A stretch of 42,625 nt of DNA from a virus. A model generated the notes under the pieces. The model did no database searches and was not told where the DNA came from. It was given only the letters and a program-made list of their open reading frames with translations. Location: IMG/VR virus record IMGVR_UViG_3300036045_000028, positions 1-42,625 of that record. One strand, given 5' to 3'. Of the stretch, positions 36,099 through 42,257 are shown piece after piece (position 1 is the stretch's first letter; every line of letters starts with the position of its first letter). Position numbers and translations under genes: made by a program.

Positions 36099-36210
36099 TT
36101 AACATATAATTAACAATATCGTATACGGGTAGCGCAAAGGGGAGGAGGCTACAGTATGAATATTACTATAAACACATAACCGGCTACATTAGCCGGTATT
36201 TTTGTTTTTG
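36099..36210 (+). ncRNA. Candidate small transcript with a seven-residue frame
   Basis: A promoter-like TTAACA (36099-36104), 17-base spacer and TATACG (36122-36127) precede a strong ribosome site (GGGGAGGAGG), the seven-residue frame ATG 36156 to TAA 36179 (M-N-I-T-I-N-T), and a perfect terminator: ACCGGCT (36179-36185) with AGCCGGT (36191-36197), then ATTTTTGTTTTT. The predicted RNA is about 75 bases. It could be a regulatory RNA, a mini-peptide message, or a leader. Confidence 0.42.
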
Positions 36211-36291
36211 TCGAAAAACATAAGATAATGTTGTTTAGCGACCAAGAACCACGTGTTTGTAATAATTAACGTGATTAGGAGTTGACGCATT

Positions 36292-36519
36292 ATGACTAAC
36301 GCTGATATTGGCAAAAATATTCAGAGGGTTCGCCTGGATAGGAATGTTTTACCGAACGATTTATGTATTTTAATAAATAAGTCGGAACAATGGTTATATG
36401 ATCGCGAAACGGGCAATGCTATAATCGAGTTAAAAGACTTCATCGATATTGCAAATGCACTAGAGGTATCAGGCCGCGCATTTTTCTGTCTGCCCCCTGC
36501 GGATAGTGGTTGCGAATGA
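36292..36519 (+). CDS. Xre-like helix-turn-helix protein
   Basis: TTAGGAGTTGACGCATT precedes ATG 36292. The 75-residue protein has the helix pattern of the Xre/Cro fold (I-G-K-N-I-Q-R-V-R-L, then D-L-C-I-L-I-N-K-S-E-Q-W-L-Y-D-R-E, then L-K-D-F-I-D-I-A-N-A-L-E-V). It lies next to the possible attP, so it may be an excisionase-like or lysogeny regulator. Confidence 0.6.
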   Translation: MTNADIGKNIQRVRLDRNVLPNDLCILINKSEQWLYDRETGNAIIELKDFIDIANALEVSGRAFFCLPPADSGCE

Positions 36520-36520
36520 T

Positions 36521-36548
36521 TTTCTAACAAATTTTCTAACATTCTAAC
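36521..36548. repeat. TTTCTAAC repeats, cluster 1 (possible integrase arm sites)
   Basis: TTTCTAAC at 36521-36528 and 36533-36540 and ATTCTAAC at 36541-36548. A second cluster of three copies lies at 36750-36778, about 230 bases away, by the integrase 3' end. Paired clusters like these are typical of integrase arm-binding sites flanking attP. Confidence 0.5.
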
Positions 36549-36749
36549 TTGTCGTGGGTTCATTGAAATCGAAAAGAAAAAGTCCCCATAGAGAAAAAAT
36601 ACCGCGAAATAGGAATTTAGAGGAAATTCACACGTTCATTATTTTTGCACTTCAAAATTGGTAGACAAAAATATTTTTCTAAGATAAAAATCCGAGATAT
36701 CACTCCTGATATAGAAAAATCAATGATGCCTAGGTGTATCCGACGGCTT
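36549..36749. other. Probable attP region between the two repeat clusters
   Basis: About 200 bases without a convincing gene lie between the two TTTCTAAC clusters, directly behind the integrase stop. Phage attachment sites are usually here. No core identical to a tRNA end could be picked out by eye. Confidence 0.45.
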
Positions 36750-36778
36750 TTTCTAACGATTTCTAACGGTTTTCTAAC
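36750..36778. repeat. TTTCTAAC repeats, cluster 2, at the integrase 3' end
   Basis: TTTCTAAC copies at 36750-36757, 36760-36767 and 36771-36778. The last two fall in the final codons of the integrase gene (stop at 36763-36765 on the minus strand), so the repeats are partly coding. Confidence 0.5.
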
Positions 36779-37884
36779 AGGTGTCCATATTTGTTATCCA
36801 TTGCATCTGCCGAACGTCTTTTTACGGTCTCTTTGGCGTGGATATAAACCTTGCTGCAAAAATTTGGGTCGGCATGTCTGGCGGCTACCGATACGCCTTT
36901 ATCGTCAATTCCGGATTCATATAAATTACTGCAAAACGTGTGTCGCATGAAATGAGGTGAACCTTTTATCCCCAACTTGTCCAATAATGTTTTAAACCTA
37001 TCGGAAAGTTGTTTTGGTTTATATGGATTCCCATTGGGTTGCGCCCAAACATAATCTTCCGACTTGTTAAAATTCTTAACAGGGCGACTTTTATATTCGT
37101 CATCCAAATAGGAAACTACAATTTCCGGCAACGGTATATCTGCTGAACTATTGTCGGTTTTTAAATCAGTCAATTCATAGGTTTTTTTAATGGGGTCGCG
37201 TTGGTAATTGTGGCGTAAGTGGGCAACTCTTTCTTTTAAATCAATATCGCCCCAGCGAAGACCGCAAATTTCTGCCCGGCGCAAACCACAAAGGATGCCA
37301 AGCAAGGCGGGAATAAACAACTCTTTGCCATAAGTTGCTTTAAAAATTTTATCCACTTCTTCGTCCGTAAAGTATTTATCTGTTGGTTCAATATTATTTG
37401 AAACCTTGACAACTGAGCATGGATTTTTAGCAATGAGATCATGGGCAACGGCAAAATTTAAAGCATGTTCAAGAACATTCACACGTATACGTGTCGAAGA
37501 TGCCTTTCTACCACTCTTTAATTCAGAATTAATAAATTCTTTTACGGTAACAGATGTGATCTTCTCTAGGGGTAAATGTCCCATCTTTTTGTTAATCTTT
37601 CCGATGTGGCATTTGATGGCGTAAATTGTGTTAGGCTTAACATTGTTCTCTATTTCTAGTTCTAGCCATTTCTCAAAAAAAGCAGACAACTTTGTCTTTT
37701 TAGATAAAATCTCTTTACCAAATTCTAACTCACTAATCTTTTTACCCTCAAAAACGAGGGCTTTTTTTTGTTCTGGGTCATCAATTATTTTTGTTGCTTT
37801 AAACCATTTTTGTTTACGGTTTCCAAAAGCATCATGGTAGTCTAAAACTGAGTACCACCATTCTCCTTTTCGCTGAATGCTCAT
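36763..37884 (-). CDS. int: Tyrosine recombinase (phage integrase)
   Basis: A 373-residue protein. The N-terminal part has an arm-binding-like domain (E-W-W-Y-S-V-L-D-Y, a three-stranded sheet), residues 65-165 are the SAM-like core-binding domain, and the catalytic domain has R in G-L-R-R-A-E-I-C-G-L-R-W, K in L-K-T-D-N-S-S, H-F-M-R-H-T-F, A-R-H-A-D and the Tyr in K-V-Y-I-H-A. All five catalytic positions are present. ATG 37884 overlaps the repressor stop (ATGA), so the two are co-translated. It integrates and excises the prophage. Confidence 0.93.
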   Translation of the reverse strand: MSIQRKGEWWYSVLDYHDAFGNRKQKWFKATKIIDDPEQKKALVFEGKKISELEFGKEILSKKTKLSAFFEKWLELEIENNVKPNTIYAIKCHIGKINKKMGHLPLEKITSVTVKEFINSELKSGRKASSTRIRVNVLEHALNFAVAHDLIAKNPCSVVKVSNNIEPTDKYFTDEEVDKIFKATYGKELFIPALLGILCGLRRAEICGLRWGDIDLKERVAHLRHNYQRDPIKKTYELTDLKTDNSSADIPLPEIVVSYLDDEYKSRPVKNFNKSEDYVWAQPNGNPYKPKQLSDRFKTLLDKLGIKGSPHFMRHTFCSNLYESGIDDKGVSVAARHADPNFCSKVYIHAKETVKRRSADAMDNKYGHLLENR

Positions 37885-38204
37885 TTGGCATCGCCTTTCT
37901 TATTTTCGCTTGCGCGAATCGCCAATATGATTTGACGTTCTTTTTCCGTTAGTTCCATAGAATTTTCTTGATAATCAAGATTGGGGTGGTTTGTACGACA
38001 CATAAGCCAGTCGATAGATACATCATACAACACTGATAATTTATATAATTCTTCCGGCCTAGGCATGCTTATGCCGCTTTCATGGCCGCTTATCGTGCCC
38101 TTAGAGTTATAATTCAACTTTTCTTTTACTTCAACTTGAGTGAGGCCCGCTTTTTCCCTTGCCTGTTTTAACCGTTTACCAACGAGTATATATAAATCGT
38201 CCAT
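37881..38204 (-). CDS. CI-like repressor
   Basis: ATG 38204 has AAAAGGGGATAGAA upstream; a longer frame to 38246 lacks a ribosome site. The 107-residue protein has an Xre helix-turn-helix in residues 8-65 (V-G-K-R-L-K-Q-A-R-E-K-A-G-L-T-Q, then G-T-I-S-G-H-E-S-G, L-Y-D-V-S-I-D-W-L). The C-terminal part is a short helix with no peptidase domain, so induction is not by LexA-like self-cleavage; the antirepressor may supply that. It probably represses the rightward promoter at 38295. Confidence 0.83.
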   Translation of the reverse strand: MDDLYILVGKRLKQAREKAGLTQVEVKEKLNYNSKGTISGHESGISMPRPEELYKLSVLYDVSIDWLMCRTNHPNLDYQENSMELTEKERQIILAIRASENKKGDAK

Positions 38205-38234
38205 TTCTATCCCCTTTTTCTTTTTTATACCATG

Positions 38235-38262
38235 ATAATAACACATTTATTCTGAAATTCAA
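38235..38262 (-). promoter_or_regulatory. Repressor/integrase promoter
   Basis: Read leftward: TTGAAT (38262-38257), a 16-base spacer, TATTAT (38240-38235). TTCTGAA on the plus strand at 38250-38256 is the inverse of TTCAGAA found at the opposing promoter and beyond Cro, so it may be an operator half-site. Confidence 0.55.
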
Positions 38263-38294
38263 AAGATTTTTTTCGATTTTAATGAACTTTTGTG

Positions 38295-38323
38295 TTGACG
38301 TTCAGAAAAAACGAGATTACAAT
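38295..38323 (+). promoter_or_regulatory. Early rightward promoter (Cro side)
   Basis: TTGACG (38295-38300), a 17-base spacer, TACAAT (38318-38323), close to consensus. It drives the Cro-like gene and probably the whole early operon. TTCAGAA sits at the start of the spacer (38301-38307), where repressor binding would block RNA polymerase. Confidence 0.78.
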
Positions 38324-38366
38324 AGAGTTGTCAACAAACGCAAACTATATAGAAGGGAGGGGAAAC

Positions 38367-38561
38367 ATGGATAATTTGGGTGATAGAGTGCGAGAGGTAA
38401 GGTTATCTCGTGGCATTAAAGCTAAGTATGTAGCCGCACAATTAGGCGTTGCTGAAGCATGGGTAACACGCAGGGAAAAGGGATATGTGGATATTACTGT
38501 AAAAGAACTTAAATCAATTGCCGATGTATTAGGCGTATCAGCAAAAAATTTTTTTACCTAA
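38367..38561 (+). CDS. Cro-like protein
   Basis: GAAGGGAGGGGAAAC precedes ATG 38367. The 64-residue protein is a bare Xre fold (G-D-R-V-R-E-V-R-L-S-R-G-I-K, then V-A-A-Q-L-G-V-A-E-A-W-V-T-R-R-E-K-G, then K-S-I-A-D-V-L-G-V). Divergent from the repressor, it probably competes for the shared operators and favours lytic growth. Confidence 0.75.
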   Translation: MDNLGDRVREVRLSRGIKAKYVAAQLGVAEAWVTRREKGYVDITVKELKSIADVLGVSAKNFFT

Positions 38562-38563
38562 GG

Positions 38564-38580
38564 GTTCAGAAAAATTGAAC
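38564..38580. promoter_or_regulatory. Palindromic operator candidate after the Cro gene
   Basis: GTTCAGAAAAATTGAAC is a 17-bp sequence with GTTCA/TGAAC arms. TTCAGAA also occurs at 38301-38307 and, inverted, at 38250-38256. A third operator here would let repressor also control the antirepressor. Confidence 0.48.
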
Positions 38581-38663
38581 TTTAAGTAACCGATCATCCT
38601 TTCCAACCTGGGCGTATAAACAAACTTCGGTAAATATTTACAAATACCTTTTAAGGAGGTTTT

Positions 38664-39362
38664 ATGAACGAACTCCAACGGGTTTTTGAATATGGTGACA
38701 AGCAGATACGAACAGACTTGCGAGATGGTGAACCAATATTTTGCGGTAAAGACATTTGCGAAATTATTGACGTTACCACTGAGCAAATGCGGCGACTTGA
38801 CGAAGATGAAAAGGTGCTGCATTTAACGCAGACCCCCGGTGGTCAACAAGAAATGATATTCGTTACGGAGGCGGGAGTATATACCCTTATCCTTGGTAGC
38901 CGCAAAGCAGAAGCCAAACAATTCAAGCGGTGGGTGACACATGAAATACTCCCAGCCATCCGCAAACACGGTATATACGCCACAGATCAAACGGTAGACA
39001 AAATCCTGGCCGACCCAGACTTCGGTATCCAACTCCTAACCAAATATAAAGAAGAACGCATTAAGCGCCTGCAGGCCGAGCAAACCAACGCAATCCTGAT
39101 GCACGTTAATAAAACGTATACAGCAACAGAAATAGCAAAGGAACTCGGCTTTACTTCTGCCATTGCACTAAATAACTATCTACACAAAAACCGTATTCAG
39201 TACAAGCTGAATGCCACCTGGGTATTGTACAGTGACTACGCCAACAAAGGCTATGTGGAGCTAAAGCAGGAGGTTTTAAACGGCAGAGCGGTTTATCATC
39301 GACGCTTTACACAGTTAGGCAGGGAGTTCCTATTAAAACTCATCCAACCCAAAGGAGTATAA
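38664..39362 (+). CDS. Antirepressor (BRO-N and KilAC-type)
   Basis: TTTAAGGAGGTTTT precedes ATG 38664. The 232-residue protein begins with a BRO-N domain (V-F-E-Y-G-D-K-Q-I-R, F-C-G-K-D-I-C-E-I-I, F-V-T-E-A-G-V-Y-T-L-I-L-G-S-R). Residues 140-228 match the KilAC/ANT C-terminal domain (Y-T-A-T-E-I-A-K-E-L-G-F-T-S-A, then R-F-T-Q-L-G-R-E-F-L). Antirepressors inactivate the repressor and lead to induction. Confidence 0.83.
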   Translation: MNELQRVFEYGDKQIRTDLRDGEPIFCGKDICEIIDVTTEQMRRLDEDEKVLHLTQTPGGQQEMIFVTEAGVYTLILGSRKAEAKQFKRWVTHEILPAIRKHGIYATDQTVDKILADPDFGIQLLTKYKEERIKRLQAEQTNAILMHVNKTYTATEIAKELGFTSAIALNNYLHKNRIQYKLNATWVLYSDYANKGYVELKQEVLNGRAVYHRRFTQLGREFLLKLIQPKGV

Positions 39363-39389
39363 CCACACAACAGCGAGGAGGAGAGAAGA

Positions 39390-40391
39390 ATGAGTGAAGT
39401 TACTGTAAAAACCCAAAAGGATTGGGATGCCATACCTAACGATTTTAATGGCGTTATCTACATCAACGCCGCAAAAGAAACTATTATTATTGTTCGGGAG
39501 CGCAAGGGTTGGCGCGTAGAGGCTTGGGATAACTCCAGCGTAGAGGCTTGGGATAACTCCAGCGTAGTGGCTAGGGATAACTCCAGCGTAGAGGCTTGGG
39601 ATAACTCCAGCGTAGTGGCTAGGGATAACTCCAGCGTAGTGGCTAGGGATAACTCCAGCGTAGAGGCTTGGGATAACTCCAGCGTAGTGGCTAGGGATAA
39701 CTCCAGCGTAGTGGCTAGGGATAACTCCAGCGTAGAGGCTTGGGGGAACTCCAGCGTAGTGGCTTTTGATAACTCCAGCGTAGAGGCTTGGGATAACTCC
39801 AGCGTAGTGGCTAGGGATAACTCCAACGTAGTGGCTAGGGATAACTCCAGCGTAGAGGCTTGGGATAACTCCAGCGTAGTGGCTAGGGATAACTCCAGCG
39901 TAGCGGGGCAAGGAAACACCCAGATTTGCCAGTACTCCGACACCGCAAAAATTCAGACAATCGGCAATTCTCGAATTGTTTGGCCACCGCGTACGGTCAA
40001 AGAATACTGTGACTTTTACGGCGTTAAGGTACAAGATGGCCACGCAGTGCTTTATAAAGCGCTTTATAAAAGCGACGATAAATACATATCTCCGTATAAC
40101 AACAACTTCACCTACGAAGTCAACGAAATTAAAACATATGAATGTGATTCAAGAACTGAACGCGATTACTCTTTTGGCCTCCACGTCGCACATATGCCTT
40201 GGTGCATTGACTTAGGACGCGACTGGGACAACCTCGCTATATTGGAGTGCATTGTCCCACTTGATTGCATTGTTCTCCCCAAAAACACTAACGGTAAAGT
40301 TCGCACATCAAAATTAACCGTAGTCCGCGAAGTGCCGCCCAACGAATGGGGCATCTACGGGAAAGTATTCGCCAAGAGGACAAGACCATGA
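39390..40391 (+). CDS. Protein with sixteen 8-residue repeats and DUF7666-like C-terminal domain
   Basis: GAGGAGGAGAGAAGA precedes ATG 39390. The 333-residue protein has an N-terminal domain (W-D-A-I-P-N-D-F-N-G-V-I-Y-I), then at residues 43-170 sixteen tandem units V-(E/V)-A-(W/R/F)-(D/G)-N-S-(S/N), passing into three degenerate units. Evenly spaced hydrophobic and small residues suggest a solenoid or beta-helix. The last 140 residues look like a DUF7666-type domain. It has no signal peptide. Repeat copy number is likely to vary. Its role in the early operon is unknown. Confidence 0.7.
   Translation: MSEVTVKTQKDWDAIPNDFNGVIYINAAKETIIIVRERKGWRVEAWDNSSVEAWDNSSVVARDNSSVEAWDNSSVVARDNSSVVARDNSSVEAWDNSSVVARDNSSVVARDNSSVEAWGNSSVVAFDNSSVEAWDNSSVVARDNSNVVARDNSSVEAWDNSSVVARDNSSVAGQGNTQICQYSDTAKIQTIGNSRIVWPPRTVKEYCDFYGVKVQDGHAVLYKALYKSDDKYISPYNNNFTYEVNEIKTYECDSRTERDYSFGLHVAHMPWCIDLGRDWDNLAILECIVPLDCIVLPKNTNGKVRTSKLTVVREVPPNEWGIYGKVFAKRTRP
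39516..39899 (+). repeat. 24-bp tandem repeat array, 16 units, coding
   Basis: Sixteen units of 24 bp with near-identical DNA, of two main types (GTAGAGGCTTGGGATAACTC... and GTAGTGGCTAGGGATAACTC...). Because the unit is a multiple of three, changes in copy number keep the frame. The high DNA identity points to recent expansion or gene conversion. Confidence 0.92.
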
Positions 40392-40564
40392 CCTGCACAG
40401 CTAAATCCTGCATAGCTGACGGTACATACTGCACTTGGTATTATGTATGCGACCTACCCAAGAAACGTGTTTCTGTGGCAGAAAAATGCAAGGCGCAGCA
40501 CTTGACATGGAAAGAGATTATAGGCTGCATCCTTTTTGTGCTGTGGGGGAGTATCAATATTTAA
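40388..40564 (+). CDS. 58-residue cysteine-rich protein with membrane segment
   Basis: ATG 40388 overlaps the previous stop (ATGA). Five cysteines occur in the first 26 residues (M-T-C-T-A-K-S-C, T-Y-C-T-W-Y-Y-V-C), and the C-terminal end is a membrane segment (I-I-G-C-I-L-F-V-L-W-G). Unknown function. Confidence 0.52.
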   Translation: MTCTAKSCIADGTYCTWYYVCDLPKKRVSVAEKCKAQHLTWKEIIGCILFVLWGSINI

Positions 40565-40577
40565 GGAGTGAGTAACT

Positions 40578-40991
40578 GTGTTTGTGGACGTTCCCAAAGA
40601 GGTTGAATTGTCACACGCCGACAGGGCTTTTGCAGTTGTCAAAGAAATGTTGGCACTTGCTAGCGAGATAGATGAAATCCACGCCGCATTAACTGATGAT
40701 ATAACTGTTGCTGATCGCCAAACCCAAGACATATTACATGAAATTGAGTTTGGCAATTTTAATGCCGTTGAAGGTTATCACCTGGCTAAAAAAATTCAAC
40801 AAGTGCGCCAAAGCAGGCGAGAAGCTAAAAACCAACGTGAAGCCATTGCTTATTTTAAAAAGTTTGCTGATGACCACAAAAACACGCCTGTCCTGCTAGC
40901 TAAAATTCTGCAACAGATGAAGCAAGTTAAGCAAAATCAAGAAACACGAGTATACACGCCAAGAACGCAGGACGTTACGGAAGGGGCGTGA
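40578..40991 (+). CDS. 137-residue helical early protein
   Basis: TAAGGAGTGAGTAACT precedes GTG 40578. The protein is helical and charged with H-A-D-R-A-F-A-V-V-K-E-M-L-A near residue 13 and a strongly basic C-terminal half (K-K-I-Q-Q-V-R-Q-S-R-R-E-A-K-N-Q-R-E). Similar proteins occur in early regions of Firmicutes phages, with no known role. The basic coil may bind nucleic acid. Confidence 0.6.
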   Translation: MFVDVPKEVELSHADRAFAVVKEMLALASEIDEIHAALTDDITVADRQTQDILHEIEFGNFNAVEGYHLAKKIQQVRQSRREAKNQREAIAYFKKFADDHKNTPVLLAKILQQMKQVKQNQETRVYTPRTQDVTEGA

Positions 40992-40995
40992 TGGC

Positions 40996-41202
40996 GTGAT
41001 GCTATGCCACCGTGTAGCGACCGTCTGTAATGATGACGGCATTTACCGCAAGATTATTATTCGCCAGGATTGGTATTACACAGTGCGAGAAAAATTAGAG
41101 CAAGATGAAGAGTTTGCTAGGCTGTCCGGCGAGTGTCGCACATACAAAGTGTTACCAGAAGAGGCTGAGAGGATGATTACCAATGCAACTAAGCGACTTT
41201 GA
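40996..41202 (+). CDS. 68-residue small early protein
   Basis: GGAAGGGGCGTGATGGC precedes GTG 40996 (ATG 40999 follows). The product has a strand-rich start (I-Y-R-K-I-I-I-R-Q-D-W-Y-Y) and a charged helix. No family recognised. It overlaps the next gene by 20 bases. Confidence 0.52.
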   Translation: MMLCHRVATVCNDDGIYRKIIIRQDWYYTVREKLEQDEEFARLSGECRTYKVLPEEAERMITNATKRL

Positions 41203-41359
41203 CACTGGCTACAACTACGCCAAAGCCCATGCTAAGTTTTGGGACGTGCTTACTGATTCAGAGGTGATGGCATTAGCTGATTTATACTCGTCGCTTGGTA
41301 GTGGGTTTGGTCAGGGTATGGCGTGGTATGCGGCTGAGTATTTAGAGGGGAGGTGTTAG
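41183..41359 (+). CDS. 58-residue small early protein
   Basis: ATG 41183 lies inside the previous gene after GAGAGGATGATTACCA. The product is a helical peptide (S-D-F-D-T-G-Y-N-Y-A-K-A-H-A-K-F-W) ending G-F-G-Q-G-M-A-W-Y-A-A-E-Y. Unknown. Confidence 0.48.
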   Translation: MQLSDFDTGYNYAKAHAKFWDVLTDSEVMALADLYSSLGSGFGQGMAWYAAEYLEGRC

Positions 41360-41360
41360 C

Positions 41361-41537
41361 GTGTATCGGGTGTTTCAAGAGTGCACAACCGGCGATATTG
41401 CTCCCTTAGATTTAATGTTTGAATCTTTGTTAGATGCAAAGCGATGTGTTGATAACCCTAACCTCGCTGGTCTATCATGGGCCGTCTACGACAAATACGG
41501 CAAATGCTATTATGCAAGATTTCGAGGGGAGGAATAA
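41361..41537 (+). CDS. 58-residue small early protein
   Basis: GGGGAGGTGTTAGC precedes GTG 41361. It starts Y-R-V-F-Q-E-C-T-T-G-D and ends with S-W-A-V-Y-D-K-Y-G-K-C-Y-Y-A, a strand pair. Unknown function. Confidence 0.5.
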   Translation: MYRVFQECTTGDIAPLDLMFESLLDAKRCVDNPNLAGLSWAVYDKYGKCYYARFRGEE

Positions 41538-41540
41538 CAG

Positions 41541-41729
41541 TTGTTTAATTGGCTTAAAAGCCTAATGGCGCATTTTGTTGCGGACGCACCGGAAGAATGG
41601 ACGGGGCCGGTATGTCCATGTGGTAATACAGTCCCTATTGGCAGGCGTAAATACTGCACGGACTATTGCATGAACTTGGCGAGGAACAAAGCGAGAAGGG
41701 AGAGGGGGAGGAAACATGAGCAAGTTTAA
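41541..41729 (+). CDS. 62-residue zinc-finger-like protein
   Basis: GAGGGGAGGAATAACAG precedes TTG 41541. It has P-V-C-P-C-G-N near residue 24 and Y-C-T-D-Y-C-M-N near residue 38, a four-cysteine metal site, and a basic C-terminus (R-N-K-A-R-R-E-R-G-R-K). A small nucleic acid-binding protein is likely. It overlaps the next gene by 14 bases. Confidence 0.56.
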   Translation: MFNWLKSLMAHFVADAPEEWTGPVCPCGNTVPIGRRKYCTDYCMNLARNKARRERGRKHEQV

Positions 41730-42015
41730 TGTTGGTGATAAGGTGTGCATAATCGATTGTAGTTGGGCGCTAAGACTGTCTGACAATGAACTCACTACAT
41801 ACGGAAACGTAAAGTTTCATAAAGAGGAAGCGCGGGTAATAGCAACTGGTGTGATTGACCAAAGTCCACAGAGCCAATATCCAAACAATGTCATGATTCG
41901 CATTAGTGAGACAGGCGACATATTATTTATTCACGACGCTTTTCTTAAATCATGGCCTCAAAAATGCACTTGCAAGCCTTGTGTCTGCCCCGCATGCGGA
42001 GGTGTGCGCGAATGA
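41716..42015 (+). CDS. 99-residue protein, SH3-like with zinc-ribbon tail
   Basis: GAGGGGGAGGAAAC precedes ATG 41716. It begins K-F-N-V-G-D-K-V-C-I-I-D, an SH3-barrel-like strand, with further strands V-M-I-R-I-S-E and I-L-F-I-H-D, and ends C-T-C-K-P-C-V-C-P-A-C-G, a dense cysteine tail. Its TGA overlaps the next ATG. Confidence 0.56.
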   Translation: MSKFNVGDKVCIIDCSWALRLSDNELTTYGNVKFHKEEARVIATGVIDQSPQSQYPNNVMIRISETGDILFIHDAFLKSWPQKCTCKPCVCPACGGVRE

Positions 42016-42257
42016 ATATCACACCCGCCACAGCCGCTGCCGCATACCGCAAAGTTCAGCCCATATCAAAGATGCCACCTATACGTGATTATAGCGATAA
42101 ATACACATTTCACTTGACAGAGCATGAAATGTTGTACCTTGACAATGTACTGCAAGACGCTGAACGCAAGCACATGGAGACTGGCAAGGCGTTGAAGGAA
42201 CTCAGGCATTTATTTAATGTGCATATACTGCCCGGAAAATACAGGGGGTTAAGATGA
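42012..42257 (+). CDS. 81-residue protein before the RecB-like nuclease
   Basis: ATG 42012 overlaps the previous stop (ATGA). A longer in-frame extension to 41952 lies inside the previous gene. The protein has an H-L-T-E-H-E-M-L-Y-L-D-N-V-L helix and a charged C-terminal end. It overlaps the nuclease gene start by 4 bases, so it may be a partner. Unknown. Confidence 0.52.
   Translation: MNITPATAAAAYRKVQPISKMPPIRDYSDKYTFHLTEHEMLYLDNVLQDAERKHMETGKALKELRHLFNVHILPGKYRGLR

Noticed and set aside
39516-39899. CRISPR-like array
   Set aside because: Units are contiguous with no unique spacers and lie within a coding frame; it is a minisatellite.
39333-40043. Long minus-strand open frames (also 39458-39943) opposite the repeat array with Y-A-G-V-I-P-S-H type repeats
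   Set aside because: The 24-bp period is a multiple of three, so all six frames stay open if one unit has no stop. No ribosome site or conserved domain supports them.
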